NCBI GenBank assembly: GCA_009877105.1
Contig: WXFD01000053.1
Location: 1-64,000, forward strand
DNA length: 64,000 nt
Direction of reading: 5' to 3'
DNA from: Bacteroidales bacterium
GTDB taxonomy: Bacteria > Bacteroidota > Bacteroidia > Bacteroidales > VadinHA17
The notes below the pieces were generated by a model that worked only from the letters and a program-made list of their open reading frames with translations, was not told the DNA's origin and ran no database searches. Made by a program: the position numbers and the translations under genes. Shown one piece after another: positions 52,761 to 63,703 of this stretch. Within the stretch, counting starts at the first letter, position 1; every line of letters begins with the position of its first letter.

Positions 52761-55700
52761 TCATTCCCGGTTAATAATGATTGTCCGTGTTATTCTGGTT
52801 ATATTATTTCCGATACTTAAGAGGTACATTCCATTTTTCGTGATCGGATTGGAAATCGTAAGTATTTCACCTGAACAATGTACTTTTTGCTGGTACAGGA
52901 TTGTACCTTTTAAACTATAAATTACGAGGTTCATTTCGCCAATAAACTCTCTGCCCAGATCGACATAAAATTCATTTCCGCGTACAGGGACCGGATAAAT
53001 TACAATGGAGCCTAATTGTTCCTTTGTCAACGGGAAATAATCGGCTAATTTAATAATAAAAGGCAAACTAGGGTCGGAGGTATTCCCGGATTCATCAACT
53101 GCTACTATGGTTATTTCATATTTTATTGAATCAGACAGATTGACGAATAGAAATTCTGATTCCTTCAAAGTGATAACCGGCATGTCGTTGCAATATATTT
53201 CATAACCCGATACTCCGACATTATCTGTAGAAGGTGTCCAGTACAGGCTGAAGCCTGAATTTTGGAGATTTTTTACCGACAGGTTTTCAGGAGCTGTGGG
53301 TGGATGCAGGTCGGGAGTTTTAACTTTCAGTATCTGGCTAAAAGCCGAAACATTACCCGCTGCATCAAATGCCCTTACCGTAAGGTTATAATCCGTAAAA
53401 ACGGTTAGTCCTGAAATATCCGCTTTTGAAGTTGTTGTAGTTGCCAACAGGATATCATTGCAATAAACCTCGTACTTGGAAACTCCAACATTATCTGTCG
53501 AAGGGCTCCAGTTAAGTGTAAGGCTGGTTTCTGAAAGATTGCTGGCTTTTAAATTAGCCGGAACACTGGGAGGGTGCGTATCATTTGTATTGACCCTCAA
53601 AGCATCACTTAAAGGAGAGATATTGCCTGATGCATCCTTGGCCCTTACGGTCATGGAATAGGTGGATGCCGGTGACAAACCGCTAATGATTGCCGACGTA
53701 CCTGTTACGCTTGTGAACAGATTTCCGTTTCGGTAAATATCATATCCTGCTACGGACGAATTATCAGTTGAGGCTGACCATGAAAGGGTAAAACTGGTTT
53801 CGGATATTTTGGTTGCAACCAGATTGGTTGGGACAGTCGGGGCATGAGTATCAGGTGTTCTTACGACCAATGCATTACTGTGATTGGAAATATTCCCTGC
53901 AGCATCTTTCGCCCGGATTGTCATACTGTAATTTGTTAGGAGCGTAAGACCGGTAAAACTCGCTGTTATTCCGTTAACAGAAGTACTCAATACGCCGTTG
54001 CAATAGATATCATATCCGGTTACACCCACATTATCTGAAGAAGCTGACCAGGACAGAGTAAAACTTGTTTCCGTGACACCCGTTGCAACAAGACCTGCAG
54101 GTATACTGGGGGGATGGGTGTCGATTGTTGTAACACTTAGTGGGGAACTGGCGGCAGATCTGTTTTCAGCAGCATCAACAGCCCTGACTGTCATTGAATA
54201 TGTTCTTGAAGGTAACAGTCCTGTAATATTAGCTGATGTGCCGGTAACCGTCGCAGCCAGGCTCCCGTTGCGATAAACTTCATAGCTGGTTACTCCTACG
54301 TTGTCAGAAGAAGCCGTCCATGAAAGAATAAACCCGGTTTCTGTTATATTGCCGGAGACAAGGTTTGCCGGTACCGTGGGTGGGTGATTATCAGCAGTTG
54401 TAACGCTCAGGGCTGAACTGCTGCTCGAAATGTTGCCTGCGGCGTCTTTTGCCCTTACTGTCAGGGAGTATGTGGTCCATACATACAATCCGGAGACATT
54501 CATTGAAGTTGCCGTCAAGGTGTTTATCAGGGTTCCATCAAGATAGACATCATAACCTGTGACTCCGACATTGTCTGATGAAGCTGACCAGCTGAGCGTA
54601 AAACTCGTTTCCGTAATGTTTGTTGCAGTCAGTCCTGAAGGTATGCTAGGCGCATGGGTATCAATTGTTGTTACATTCAGTTGGGAACTTAATCCCGAAA
54701 CATTGTTTGCTGCATCTCTTGCCCTGACAGCCATGGAATAGCTGGTTGATGGCGTTAATCCCGTTATGTTTGCGGAAGTACCCGAAACGGTAGTGAACAA
54801 ATTCCCGTTACGGTAAACATCGTACCCGGTAACTGCAACATTATCAGTAGATGCAGTCCACGAAAGCCTGAAACTTGTTTCGGCAATATTTTCCGGGGCA
54901 AGGCCTGCCGGTACTGAAGGCGGATGATTATCGGCTGTCAGTACGCTGAGTACCTGACTTGCGGGGGATATATTTCCTGCTGCATCTCTGGCCCTGACCG
55001 TCATTTGGTATGTGGTGCCCGCTGACAGACCGGAAATACTTGCAGAAGTACCTGTTACCGTACTTATAAAAGTACTTCCCCGGTAAATGTCATAACCAGC
55101 TACACCTACGTTGTCAGACGAAGCTGACCATGAAAGTCTGAAGCCTGTTTCACTGACTTCACTGGCTGTCAGCCCGGTGGGTATTGTTGGAGGATGAGTG
55201 TCAATGGTTGTTACATTTAACGGAGAACTTGAGGATGAAATATTCCCCGCTGCATCCCTGGCTCTTACGGTCATGGTATAGGTAGTGGCTACTGTGAGGC
55301 CGGAGATAAGGGCTGAGTTTGTAGTCACGCTAGAGAACAAAATACTGTTCCTGTAAACATCATAAGCTGTAACTCCAATGTTATCCGTGGATGGAGACCA
55401 GGTAAGGGTGAAACTGGTTTCCGTAATGTTGACGGAATTAAGCCCAGTGGGAACAGAAGGTGCTTGTGTATCCGGGGGATTGGCAGTGGTTACATTAAAA
55501 ACATTGCTGGCTGAAGAAATGTTCCCTGCAGCATCTTTTGCCCTTACAGTCATCGCATAAGAAGTAGAGGCTGTAAGTCCAGAAATTGTTGCAGAAACGC
55601 CGGTTACCGATGTATAGAGCGTACCATTGAGATAAACATCATAACCGGTTACACCAACATTGTCTGTCGACGCGGACCAGTTAAGGATGAAACCTGTTTG

Positions 55701-57364
55701 GGTTACATTGGTTGCAGTCAGGCCGGAAGGAATACTTGGAGGCTGATTGTCTGGTGTGGTAATTTCAAAGGGCTGACTAAGTGCTGACAGGTTGCCTGCC
55801 GCATCTTTTGCCCTTACCGTCATCGTATATGTTGATCCGCTTGTCAATCCAGTGATGTTTGCATATGTAGCGGTTACTGACCTGGCCAGATTTCCATTGA
55901 GATATACATCATATCCTGTAACACCTATGTTATCGGTTGATTCATTCCATCCCAGGGTAAAGCCTGTGGCTGTAATATTGGTTGCATGAAGATTTGTAGG
56001 TGTACTGGGGGCCTCTGTGTCGGGGGCTGATAAGGTGGTAACATTCAGGGGAGCACTTGGTTCTGATATGTTCCCTGCTGCATCTTTCGCCTTGACGGTC
56101 ATCGAATATGTACTTGCGGCTGACAGGCCGGTAATTGTTGAGGACGTAGATGAAACTGAGCTCGTCAGGGTCCCATTGCAGAAAACATCATAGCCCGTTA
56201 CGCCTACATTATCTGTTGATGCCGTCCAGGTTAAGGAGAAGCTCGTAGGTGATATATTGGACGCGGCGAGTCCGGTAGGAATGCTGGGGGCCTGTAAATC
56301 GGGAGCATCTTTGGTTCTGACACTTAAAGCCGCGCTCGGATCAGAAATGTTCCCGGCAGCGTCTTTGGCCCTGACCGTCATGGAATAAGTTGTTCCTGCA
56401 CTCAGACCTGATATGTCCGATGAAGTTGAAGAAACTGTTTTTAGGTATGTTCCGTTACGGTAAACATCATACCCTGTAACGGCAACATTATCGGTCGACG
56501 CCGACCATGATAAAGTGAAACCATCGGAGGTAATGTTGCCCGAACTAAGATTTGTCGGGACTGTTGGTTTTTCTATATCCGGGTATTCCTTATCAAGATG
56601 CCATTTACTCAGACTGTCGAGTACAACCAGTTTTGCCGCGGTTTTTATTCTGTTGGCATCAGTTGAATTAAGATTGTAGTTGAATGTTATTTCCATGGGA
56701 TCTTTCTTGAAGATGGCAGTATAGAAACAACAGGCTGCAGCGTAAAAACCCGCATCGGAAGGATGGCTTCCGTCAGGATGATATAGTTCAATGGACGGAT
56801 AGTTTTTTCTGATGTAACGCCAGACCGCACTTACGGGGGAAATAGAGGCATTATTCGACTCAGCCATAATCATGTATCTTTCCCTGATAAGATTATCCAT
56901 CCCGATATAGGTACAGACTTGTGGATTTTCCGGACATCTGTCTGCATCTCCGTCCCGCCTTCCCCATGTCATATAAAACATTATCTCAGCATTGGTGCTG
57001 TATGATTGAGCCTCCTCTTTCAGGAAGTGAGCGTAGGGATATACATATTCCTCAACGAATGAGAGCGGTTCTGACGGGTATCTGCTGTGATCCTGTAACA
57101 CAACAATATCCCATCCGCCCTGCCTGATCAATGAGAGTGTGTTTGGTTCAGATGAATGCCGGTATAATGAATATCCTCCGACTGTAATTGTATTACTGCC
57201 ATAAATGAGATTGTCACCTGTTGAAGATGCAATATCATGTACCAGCCAGGGAACGTTTTCGGAATAACTGTTGCCTATGAATAGGACTTTTTTTCAGCTC
57301 CATGGACAGACAACAGGGGGGCAAATGAAACAAGTATAATGATAAACACTAGTGCCTTTTTCAT
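52761..57364 (-). CDS. SGNH-hydrolase/13x fibronectin III/T9SS-sorted giant protein, split by a frameshift
   Basis: Reconstructed as one gene starting at ATG 57364 (MKKALVFIIILVSF, signal peptide). The first frame stops at 57275 after GAEKKSYS. Adding one A to the run of seven at about 57295 restores KVLFIGNSYSENVPW and VHDIASSTGDNLIYGS and joins the long frame (57131 onward). The first domain is DUF4886/SGNH-like: FIGNSYS with the Ser, then YHPDGSHPSDAGFYAA with the His. Thirteen FN3 repeats of about 90 residues follow, then a C-terminal T9SS sorting domain (YPVPVRGNEFYVDLG ... GMYLLSIG). It is thus a cell-surface or secreted protein with multiple adhesive spacer domains. Confidence 0.82.
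53020..56567 (-). repeat. Thirteen tandem FN3-encoding repeats
   Basis: Thirteen units of about 270 bp encode fibronectin type III domains, each with P(S/T)xPxxL, W-x-(A/P)S-(T/S)DN-xxV, and AxDAAGNxS. Unit ends carry PDxxxP linkers. The last two units (nearest 53020) are most diverged. The similarity of units suggests expansion by duplication. Confidence 0.9.
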
Positions 57365-57487
57365 TCGCATATATTTTATTTGCTTAAGGTCGGATACCTG
57401 TATACCATCCGGGCAGGGAACAACCCGTGATTGAGCGCGATTATGTTCATTCGCATTTGTATTTTTGATCAAGCGTGTGGATTTCAT

Positions 57488-58030
57488 CTGATTATTATAG
57501 AGTTAATAATTTACGAAAAAAAACTCAACTTGCAAAAAATTTAATTCACCGTACCTTCTGACAAGTGAAAGTATGACTTTAATACCCCTGTTGCAACATC
57601 ATTTTGACCAGCAACACCAATTCCTTGACAAGCACCTTTTTTCAGTTGAATTATTAATTTTCAGGATGCCCGATCAGGCGGTTACTATGATAAATAACTA
57701 TATATAAGGTTATTTTAAGAAATTCACCCCTAAGTGGTTAATATTTGTCCTGATTCCCGACATCATGGAAAGCAATTTTCACATGATCAGGAAGGATCAT
57801 AGCTGTTTGAATGGGAATTTTTGGCAGCTGGATTCTGTTTACCGTTATGGGAAAACAACAGGGCTCATTATTGAGCCCTGTTGACCGTGAAAACCTGAAA
57901 CTGTTTTTTGGATTTCACAGAAATTATTTCCCGGCAGGAATCCGACTTGCTGAGAACCTGAAGAGTACCGGTCTCTTTCTGATGAAGGTTCTAATGACCT
58001 GAATAGAACCGGAAAGTCCGACTGTTAACC
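57488..58030. other. Gene-free stretch with a terminator
   Basis: This is a 543-bp region between the FN3 protein gene and the aldolase operon. It holds the operon terminator at 57856-57883; a 63-codon frame at 57811-58002 runs through this hairpin and is not supported. Nothing else was recognised. Confidence 0.5.
57856..57883 (-). terminator. Terminator of the aldolase/kinase operon
   Basis: A perfect 12-bp stem (caacagggctca / tgagccctgttg) with a 4-base loop is followed on the minus strand by TTTTCCC. It lies about 150 bases after the last operon stop (58031). Confidence 0.6.
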
Positions 58031-59134
58031 TTAGTTGCCGAACAGTCTGGCAGCGTTATCGTAATATATTTTTTTCAGGATATCCTTTGACAGCCCGAAG
58101 CCGTTGAGAGCCCAATGGTAACCGAACAGGTTTATATCATAAAAGTGTTCGTCTGCTGATTCCAGGATCCTGAATGTGGTCCGGTACATTTCCTGATCGT
58201 ATCCCATATCGGTGCCGTATAATAACCTGTCCTGATATTTCTCATAAAATGCGGCCATGGTTCTGGGAATGGTTGCTGATTCGGCAAATCGGGCGGAAAT
58301 ATCAGCATAAAGATTCGGGTACTTGTCGAGGAGATATCCAAGTTTCCCCGGGTCGTGATTCAGGTTTGCAAAATGACAGGCGATAAAGATTGTTTTGGGA
58401 TTATCCCTGACTGCATTTTCCAGTGTCTGGACAAGGGCGTCGAATCCTATAATTCCGGGCCGGGTCATATCGATTCTCCAGGTCTGGGCGTTCATCAGGC
58501 CGTCGTTTGTTGAGTCCATCTTTTCATACATCCATATCGGGTCAGCCACATGTATGCTGACCGGCATTTTCAGTTCAGCGCATTTTTCGAACAGTGGTTT
58601 GAGCCTGGGGTCATCAAAATGCATTCCCCTGGCCTGGACCGGCTCATTAAAGGTGAGTCCCATTCCTTTATCTCCTTCTTCTCCTACGCCTCTGGCTCCC
58701 AGCTTATAACACCTTTCGAGCTCCCTGACTGCAGCAGAGCCATAATCAGGCTGGTCATAACCGGTATAGTCAAAGCCGCACCAGAGCTGGAACCGGTCAC
58801 TGTGCGCCGAATACAAATTATAAATTGAATCGAATAGCTTTCCTGATGCCTGGGTGTGAACAACTGTTTTTGCAATTCCGCATTCATCCATGATCTTCAC
58901 CCATTCTTCCAGCTCTTCACTGTTGGTTGCATAATTGTGAGAGTGTGCGTCGAACACCGGGTAGGCAGCTTTTTCAATATGCGTTACCGGTATTTTATAC
59001 AATGATACAGGCCGGTAATTTTTGAGCAGGATCCCGTCTGCCTCCCTGATCCGTCCGGGAGACTCCGGTCCGGGGGAAGAACAGGCTGATACTAAAATGA
59101 TCAGCGATGCAAGTTTTGAAATGTAAGTTTTCAT
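58031..59134 (-). CDS. Amidohydrolase-family (TIM-barrel) lipoprotein
   Basis: This 367-residue protein has a lipoprotein signal (LASLIILVSAC, Cys18). The Amidohydro_2-type barrel shows the metal-binding HxH in VFDAHSHNYATN, His in PVSIHVADPIWM, His in TIFIACHFANLNHD and Asp in LLYGTDMGYDQEMY. Members are lactonases, decarboxylases or deacetylases. It is the last gene of the operon and overlaps the aldolase gene by 4 bases (ATGA), so it acts in the same pathway. A role in processing the imported sugar is an inference. Confidence 0.82.
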   Translation of the reverse strand: MKTYISKLASLIILVSACSSPGPESPGRIREADGILLKNYRPVSLYKIPVTHIEKAAYPVFDAHSHNYATNSEELEEWVKIMDECGIAKTVVHTQASGKLFDSIYNLYSAHSDRFQLWCGFDYTGYDQPDYGSAAVRELERCYKLGARGVGEEGDKGMGLTFNEPVQARGMHFDDPRLKPLFEKCAELKMPVSIHVADPIWMYEKMDSTNDGLMNAQTWRIDMTRPGIIGFDALVQTLENAVRDNPKTIFIACHFANLNHDPGKLGYLLDKYPNLYADISARFAESATIPRTMAAFYEKYQDRLLYGTDMGYDQEMYRTTFRILESADEHFYDINLFGYHWALNGFGLSKDILKKIYYDNAARLFGN

Positions 59135-59958
59135 AAACGGATATTGTTAATGGTTTCAAGCTTGTCTGTGATCAGTTCGGTTACTGCATGGGTGGCAGGG
59201 GGAAAAATTTTCCGCAGATCGATTTCATCGTTTTCCTCAAGCAGCTTTCTGAGGGTGGAAATATAGGTGTTTTTTATTTCGGTGGCCAGGTTTACTTTAC
59301 AAATTCCATTCAGGATTGCTTCCTGCAGCATGGGATCGGGAATTCCCGAACTTCCGTGAAGCACCAGCGGAACCGGGACCCTTTTGCTTATTGCGGCAAG
59401 AAGTCCGATATCCAGCCTGGGTTCCTGCCTGTAGAAACCATGTGCCGAGCCAATGGATACTGCAAGTGAATGCACTCCCGTGTTTTCCACGAAATAAAGT
59501 GCATCATCCGGCTGCGTGAAGCCCTCATTATCCTGTTTCTGACCAAGTTTTGCAACATAGCCAAGTTCCGCTTCCACGCATGCACCATACCGGGAAGCTA
59601 TTTCCACAACATGCCCGGTGATCTCAATATTTTCAGCTATTGGTTTTTCACTGGCATCAATCATCACAGAATCAAACCCTGCATCGAGGCATTTTCGTAC
59701 CATCAATTCAGTGCTGCCATGATCGAGATGGAGCCAGGCTTCGGCTCCGTATTCCCGGATTGCCGCCTTTGCCATTGATGATGCTACATCAAGTCCCATG
59801 TATTGAATTGAACTTTCCGAGAGCTGAAGGATGACAGGCAGTTTAAGCCGAACCGAGGCCAGAAGGATTCCCGACAGGGTTTCAAAGTTGTAGAAATTGG
59901 CTGCCAGAACTGCTTTTTTGAGGCTTTTCAGCTGATATAGTTTATCCTTAATTTTCAT
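59131..59958 (-). CDS. Class II ketose-bisphosphate aldolase (GatY/KbaY-like)
   Basis: This 275-residue zinc aldolase has the FBP/tagatose-bisphosphate aldolase motifs AWLHLDHGSTELMVRKCLD (His ligand), SVMIDASEKPIAENIEIT, VEAELGYVAKLGQ, AVSIGSAHGFY and VLHGSSGIPDP. Its partner GatZ/KbaZ-like subunit is encoded in the same operon. It likely cleaves tagatose-1,6-bisphosphate (or a related ketose bisphosphate) to triose phosphates. It is flanked on both sides with overlap or abutting genes. Confidence 0.88.
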   Translation of the reverse strand: MKIKDKLYQLKSLKKAVLAANFYNFETLSGILLASVRLKLPVILQLSESSIQYMGLDVASSMAKAAIREYGAEAWLHLDHGSTELMVRKCLDAGFDSVMIDASEKPIAENIEITGHVVEIASRYGACVEAELGYVAKLGQKQDNEGFTQPDDALYFVENTGVHSLAVSIGSAHGFYRQEPRLDIGLLAAISKRVPVPLVLHGSSGIPDPMLQEAILNGICKVNLATEIKNTYISTLRKLLEENDEIDLRKIFPPATHAVTELITDKLETINNIRL

Positions 59959-60930
59959 TTATACCAAAGGACGTCCAAACCTGTCAATACTTAACTTGTT
60001 TATCGTTTCCGGATCCCTAAACGCTCCTGTTCCTCCTGCCATTGTAGTGTTCAGAGCCCCTGCCAGTGCACCTGTTTCCAGGCATTTCAGGAACGGTTTC
60101 CCGCCTATGAAATCCCTGATGAAACCTGCGTCAAAGCTGTCGCCGGCCCCCACGGTGTCGATAACATTGTTGTTTATGAAAGCCGGCTGATGAACAATAT
60201 GGGTTCCGTCCCATCCATATGCCCCGTCGTTTCCGTTCTTCACCACAATGAGATTTGCGTGATCCCTGATTTTTTCTATTCCTTCCCCGAGTGAGTTGCT
60301 GTGTGTCAGGTATTTGAATTCCTGCATATTGGGAAGAAAGATATCAACATTGGGCAATAACTGGTCAAGAGGCAGATCCCATTTTTCATCCGGATCCCAC
60401 TGGGTATCCAGCGATGTAGTCAGCCCGAGCTCCCTGGCTCGGCTGAAAAGGGAAGGCAGATCTTTTTTAATGCCCGGCTGCATGAAGCATGTGGCAAAAT
60501 GCATGTGTTTCGCCCGGGAAAGAAAATTGAAATCAATGTCGGCAATTTTGAAATCATACATTGCTCCCGGATAGGTTATGTTGGCCCTGTCCTGATCGTA
60601 TACCAGGACGATTGTAGCCCCGGTGTTGAGTTTTGCGGAACTGATGATACGGGATGTATCAACATTCCTTGCACTCAGTGAATCGATTACCACCCTGGCA
60701 AAATTATCTTCTCCGATCTTCCCGATGAAAGCGACACTTGTTCCAAGGGCACTCAGATTGCTCGCAAAGATGGCAGAAGAGGAGCCCAGCGTCACTTCCA
60801 TGTAACCGGCCATGAGTTCCTTTCCTACCTGCGGCAGATTTCCGATGTCGTTGAGTATTATGTCAACGTTCAGTTCTCCGATAACACATACATCAAATTT
60901 TTTTTCTGAAGCAATCATATGATGAAACAA
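59959..60930 (-). CDS. PfkB-family carbohydrate kinase
   Basis: This 323-residue ribokinase-fold kinase has the N-terminal substrate loop CVIGELNVDIIL and the catalytic signature VIDTVGAGDSFDAGFIRDF with the base Asp. Gly-rich GGTGAFRD lies near the C-terminus. In this operon it probably phosphorylates tagatose-6-phosphate or a similar ketose phosphate to supply the aldolase. The start may be M5 rather than M1. It abuts the aldolase gene (59958/59959). Confidence 0.88.
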   Translation of the reverse strand: MFHHMIASEKKFDVCVIGELNVDIILNDIGNLPQVGKELMAGYMEVTLGSSSAIFASNLSALGTSVAFIGKIGEDNFARVVIDSLSARNVDTSRIISSAKLNTGATIVLVYDQDRANITYPGAMYDFKIADIDFNFLSRAKHMHFATCFMQPGIKKDLPSLFSRARELGLTTSLDTQWDPDEKWDLPLDQLLPNVDIFLPNMQEFKYLTHSNSLGEGIEKIRDHANLIVVKNGNDGAYGWDGTHIVHQPAFINNNVIDTVGAGDSFDAGFIRDFIGGKPFLKCLETGALAGALNTTMAGGTGAFRDPETINKLSIDRFGRPLV

Positions 60931-60956
60931 GTTGACTGAAATCCGGATCAGTGTTC

Positions 60957-62222
60957 CTATAAAAGAGAATTAAGACCAACAAGGTTGAATTTCCAGAAAT
61001 ATTTATCCATGGCACTTTCAATGGCCGATTCGACAATTGTGGCGGCTTCTGTTCCGCTGCCGGCAAGGTTTTCATAAAGCTGCTGCCTTGCCGACACAAC
61101 CGCAGCTTCTTCCCAGATATAGCGGCATCCTGTTTTAATCAGCCATTCCTGTCTCTGGAAGGAGATTGAATAAAAGTCGTCGGGATTTTCATTTTCCTGA
61201 ACCCATTTTTTCCACCTGCCTGATTTTATTACCGCATCCCAAAGGGTTTTTTTGATCGGAATCTGAGTTTTCAATTTTCCTTCCTCCATCAATGCCTGTT
61301 GGATGCTTTCGAGTTCCATCAATCCTTCGTATTCAAGTTCTGTAAATTCCGGACCCACGTTTGCTGCGCCCATGCCTGATTCCGGGTAGGCTTCAGGATT
61401 TGTCACATTATCGGAATAATGTCCCTTTATCAGGCTGCCGTATTCACCGGCGATCGTTGCAAGCCTGCGGGCTACTTCCGGATCAAAGGTTGTGGTATGG
61501 AGATCGGTTCCCACTTTGCCGACGACAAAGCAGGGCCAGACATCCTTAAGGTTGTTTTGTTCAAGTCCCATTTTCAGAAGCCGGAGAAATTTCCTGAAAG
61601 TGCTTATATCTGCCAGCCCGCCATGTACTTCTTCAGTGCCGACTTCGTAAGATATCGGCGGCAGTCCTTTACTTTTCCTGAATGATTCTGCATGCTTTAT
61701 CAGTTCAACAGTCCTTTCTGCAACGGTTTCTATGCGGATCGGACTGTTTTCCTGAAGTGTGATATCAATGGTGGGATCGACATGGATGAGATCATATCCT
61801 GCCACGATGGCCGCTTCGAATGATGTCTTTACTGCATCCATGGTTTCATCGTAGCTCCATTTTCCGGTTCTGTGGATATCCTTTAGCCAGGGTCCGCCAT
61901 GATCAATTGCAATGATGACCGGAGATGTTACATTCAGGTTCCTTGCATGGTGGCGGACCGTTTCTACAAACTCCGACGGAGTTAGCCCGGTATAGCCGCC
62001 GTCGAGATCAACCTGGTTGAGGGTGGCGGCAAACTTGATGGGTGCGTTGCATCTTTTGGCTGATTTCAGGGCTGCCCTGATAACTGATAATGAATTGGGA
62101 CAGGCAGCAAAAATCGTTCTTTTAATTCCGGTCTCAGACTGAAGGGCTTTTATCCTGCGGAGGATGTGGTCCATCAGGGGTATACCTTCTGCTGCGGCTC
62201 TTTCCCTAAGCTTTTTGTTCAT
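60957..62222 (-). CDS. Tagatose-bisphosphate aldolase non-catalytic subunit (GatZ/KbaZ-like)
   Basis: This 421-residue protein of the GatZ/KbaZ family has characteristic segments: FAACPNSLSVIRAALKSAK, FAATLNQVDLDGGYTGLTP, VIIAIDHGGPWLKDI, GYDLIHVDPTIDITL and YEVGTEEVHGGLAD. The family stabilises and activates the KbaY/GatY aldolase; here the aldolase is two genes downstream. It is located between the sugar isomerase and kinase genes with short gaps. Confidence 0.93.
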   Translation of the reverse strand: MNKKLRERAAAEGIPLMDHILRRIKALQSETGIKRTIFAACPNSLSVIRAALKSAKRCNAPIKFAATLNQVDLDGGYTGLTPSEFVETVRHHARNLNVTSPVIIAIDHGGPWLKDIHRTGKWSYDETMDAVKTSFEAAIVAGYDLIHVDPTIDITLQENSPIRIETVAERTVELIKHAESFRKSKGLPPISYEVGTEEVHGGLADISTFRKFLRLLKMGLEQNNLKDVWPCFVVGKVGTDLHTTTFDPEVARRLATIAGEYGSLIKGHYSDNVTNPEAYPESGMGAANVGPEFTELEYEGLMELESIQQALMEEGKLKTQIPIKKTLWDAVIKSGRWKKWVQENENPDDFYSISFQRQEWLIKTGCRYIWEEAAVVSARQQLYENLAGSGTEAATIVESAIESAMDKYFWKFNLVGLNSLL

Positions 62223-62231
62223 TGAGGTTGA

Positions 62232-63389
62232 TCAGAATTTGTATATGGTTACGTCCTCCACTATCCTCGATATTGCTCCGCTCTTTGACGGGTTATCGGG
62301 CCGCAGGCCCAGCGCAAGTGATTTGTAATAGCCGAGAAGCTGCGCGGGAATGACATTGCATACAGTAAGGAATTCTTCATCCAGTTGATTTCCTGAATCG
62401 GAAAGTTTTATGTCGAGATCGAATTTCAGTCCGTCTGCTGAGCTTTCATAAATACCGATGGTCCGGAGTGGTTTTCTTCCCTTTTTCATGGAAAGGACGA
62501 GATCTCTTTCATACTGCCTGACATAATCATTATTTGAGAAAATGAATACAACCAGGGTGGTTTCGTCGGTTACTGCTTTGGGTCCGTGCCTGAATCCAAG
62601 GTAGGTTTCATTCTTGCAGATTATTATTCCGTCGGTCAGCTCCTGAAGCTTAAGATGAGATTCGGTGGCAGTGCCGAAAAATGGTCCGGAACCGAGAAAA
62701 ACCGCCCTTTTGAAATCAGCTGATGCGATCTCCTTTATTTTGCCGGAGTAATTGTCGATGATTTTATTACCGTAAGAATAAAGCTTATTCACCTGGGAAC
62801 CGAGAGAATCCATTTCCCTGAGTCGTGCGATAAGAATACCACACAGGAGCATTCCCGAATAGCTTCCTGTCATGGCAAGGCCTCTGTCATTTGCCGATGG
62901 AGGAAGCAGAATAACAAGCTTTTTTGATTGGGTATGGTAATTTGCCAGTCGCCCGTTCCCGTCGCAGGTAATAATGAGGTGACTGCATCTTTTGCATAAT
63001 TTGTCGGCCAGTTCCGTTACGGCCGTACTTTCAGGACTGTTTCCCGACCGGGCAAATGACACCAGAATAATTGACTCGTCATTACTGAAATAATTCTCAG
63101 GATATGAAAGCAGATCGGTTGTTGCCACCGAATCGGTACGGATCATTAAATGCCTGCTGAAAACCGGACTCAGTGACAAACCGATAAATGCACTTGTGCC
63201 TGCCCCGGTAAGGATTATTCTGTCAGTGCATGGGAGCGATCCTGTAAAAAAGGACATAATTCTATCCTTATCTGCTGATATCTGAGAATATATTTCCAGC
63301 CAAAGATCAGGCTGTCCTGCAATTTCACCTGCAGTATGCACAGCTCCGAGCTCTTCAAGCAGAGAGGTTTCTGAGCCAGATGGGAACAT
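62232..63389 (-). CDS. SIS-domain sugar isomerase/deaminase (AgaS-like)
   Basis: This 385-residue protein has two SIS domains: GAGTSAFIGLSLSPVF, FARSGNSPESTAV, FLGSGPFFGTATESHLKLQE and LGFRHGPKAV. AgaS-type enzymes convert galactosamine-6-phosphate to tagatose-6-phosphate; the gene order with GatZ, PfkB and aldolase fits this. It is the first gene of the operon. A consensus promoter lies 33 bases upstream. Confidence 0.87.
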   Translation of the reverse strand: MFPSGSETSLLEELGAVHTAGEIAGQPDLWLEIYSQISADKDRIMSFFTGSLPCTDRIILTGAGTSAFIGLSLSPVFSRHLMIRTDSVATTDLLSYPENYFSNDESIILVSFARSGNSPESTAVTELADKLCKRCSHLIITCDGNGRLANYHTQSKKLVILLPPSANDRGLAMTGSYSGMLLCGILIARLREMDSLGSQVNKLYSYGNKIIDNYSGKIKEIASADFKRAVFLGSGPFFGTATESHLKLQELTDGIIICKNETYLGFRHGPKAVTDETTLVVFIFSNNDYVRQYERDLVLSMKKGRKPLRTIGIYESSADGLKFDLDIKLSDSGNQLDEEFLTVCNVIPAQLLGYYKSLALGLRPDNPSKSGAISRIVEDVTIYKF

Positions 63390-63421
63390 ATCTTGTTTTA
63401 TTATTGATTTTCCTGATAATA

Positions 63422-63452
63422 CAAAGATATTAATTGTGAAAATATAAACAAA
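63422..63452 (-). promoter_or_regulatory. Consensus Bacteroidota promoter of the aldolase/kinase operon
   Basis: The minus strand has TTTG (63452-63449), 19 bases, then TATCTTTG (63429-63422): TTTG-N19-TAnnTTTG exactly. The predicted start of transcription at about 63415 gives a short leader before the start codon at 63389. The rest of 63390-63703 shows no gene. Confidence 0.65.
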
Positions 63453-63703
63453 TTTAATGAAAGATATTTGTAAAAAATAACAAGTAAATGAAAGATCAAA
63501 TTTGTTGGTTCAGAATAGAGCTTCAATATTCTGTAACCTGCTGTAAAAACCTGAGATGTATGCAGGTTTTTAAACGCTATTTAAATATGATGCGGTATAT
63601 TGATTCTTAATTATTGTTGATTATTTTTGAGTTTTTGCAATGGAGATTCCTTTGTACAACTAAAAATTCAGAACCTGAATTATTCAACTTTAATATTTAA
63701 ACC

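Noticed and set aside
53476..55989. Several short plus-strand frames in the FN3 region
   Set aside because: Repeated antisense shadows of the FN3 units.
57811..58002. 63-codon frame in the gap before the aldolase operon
   Set aside because: It runs through the terminator hairpin and has no recognisable similarity.
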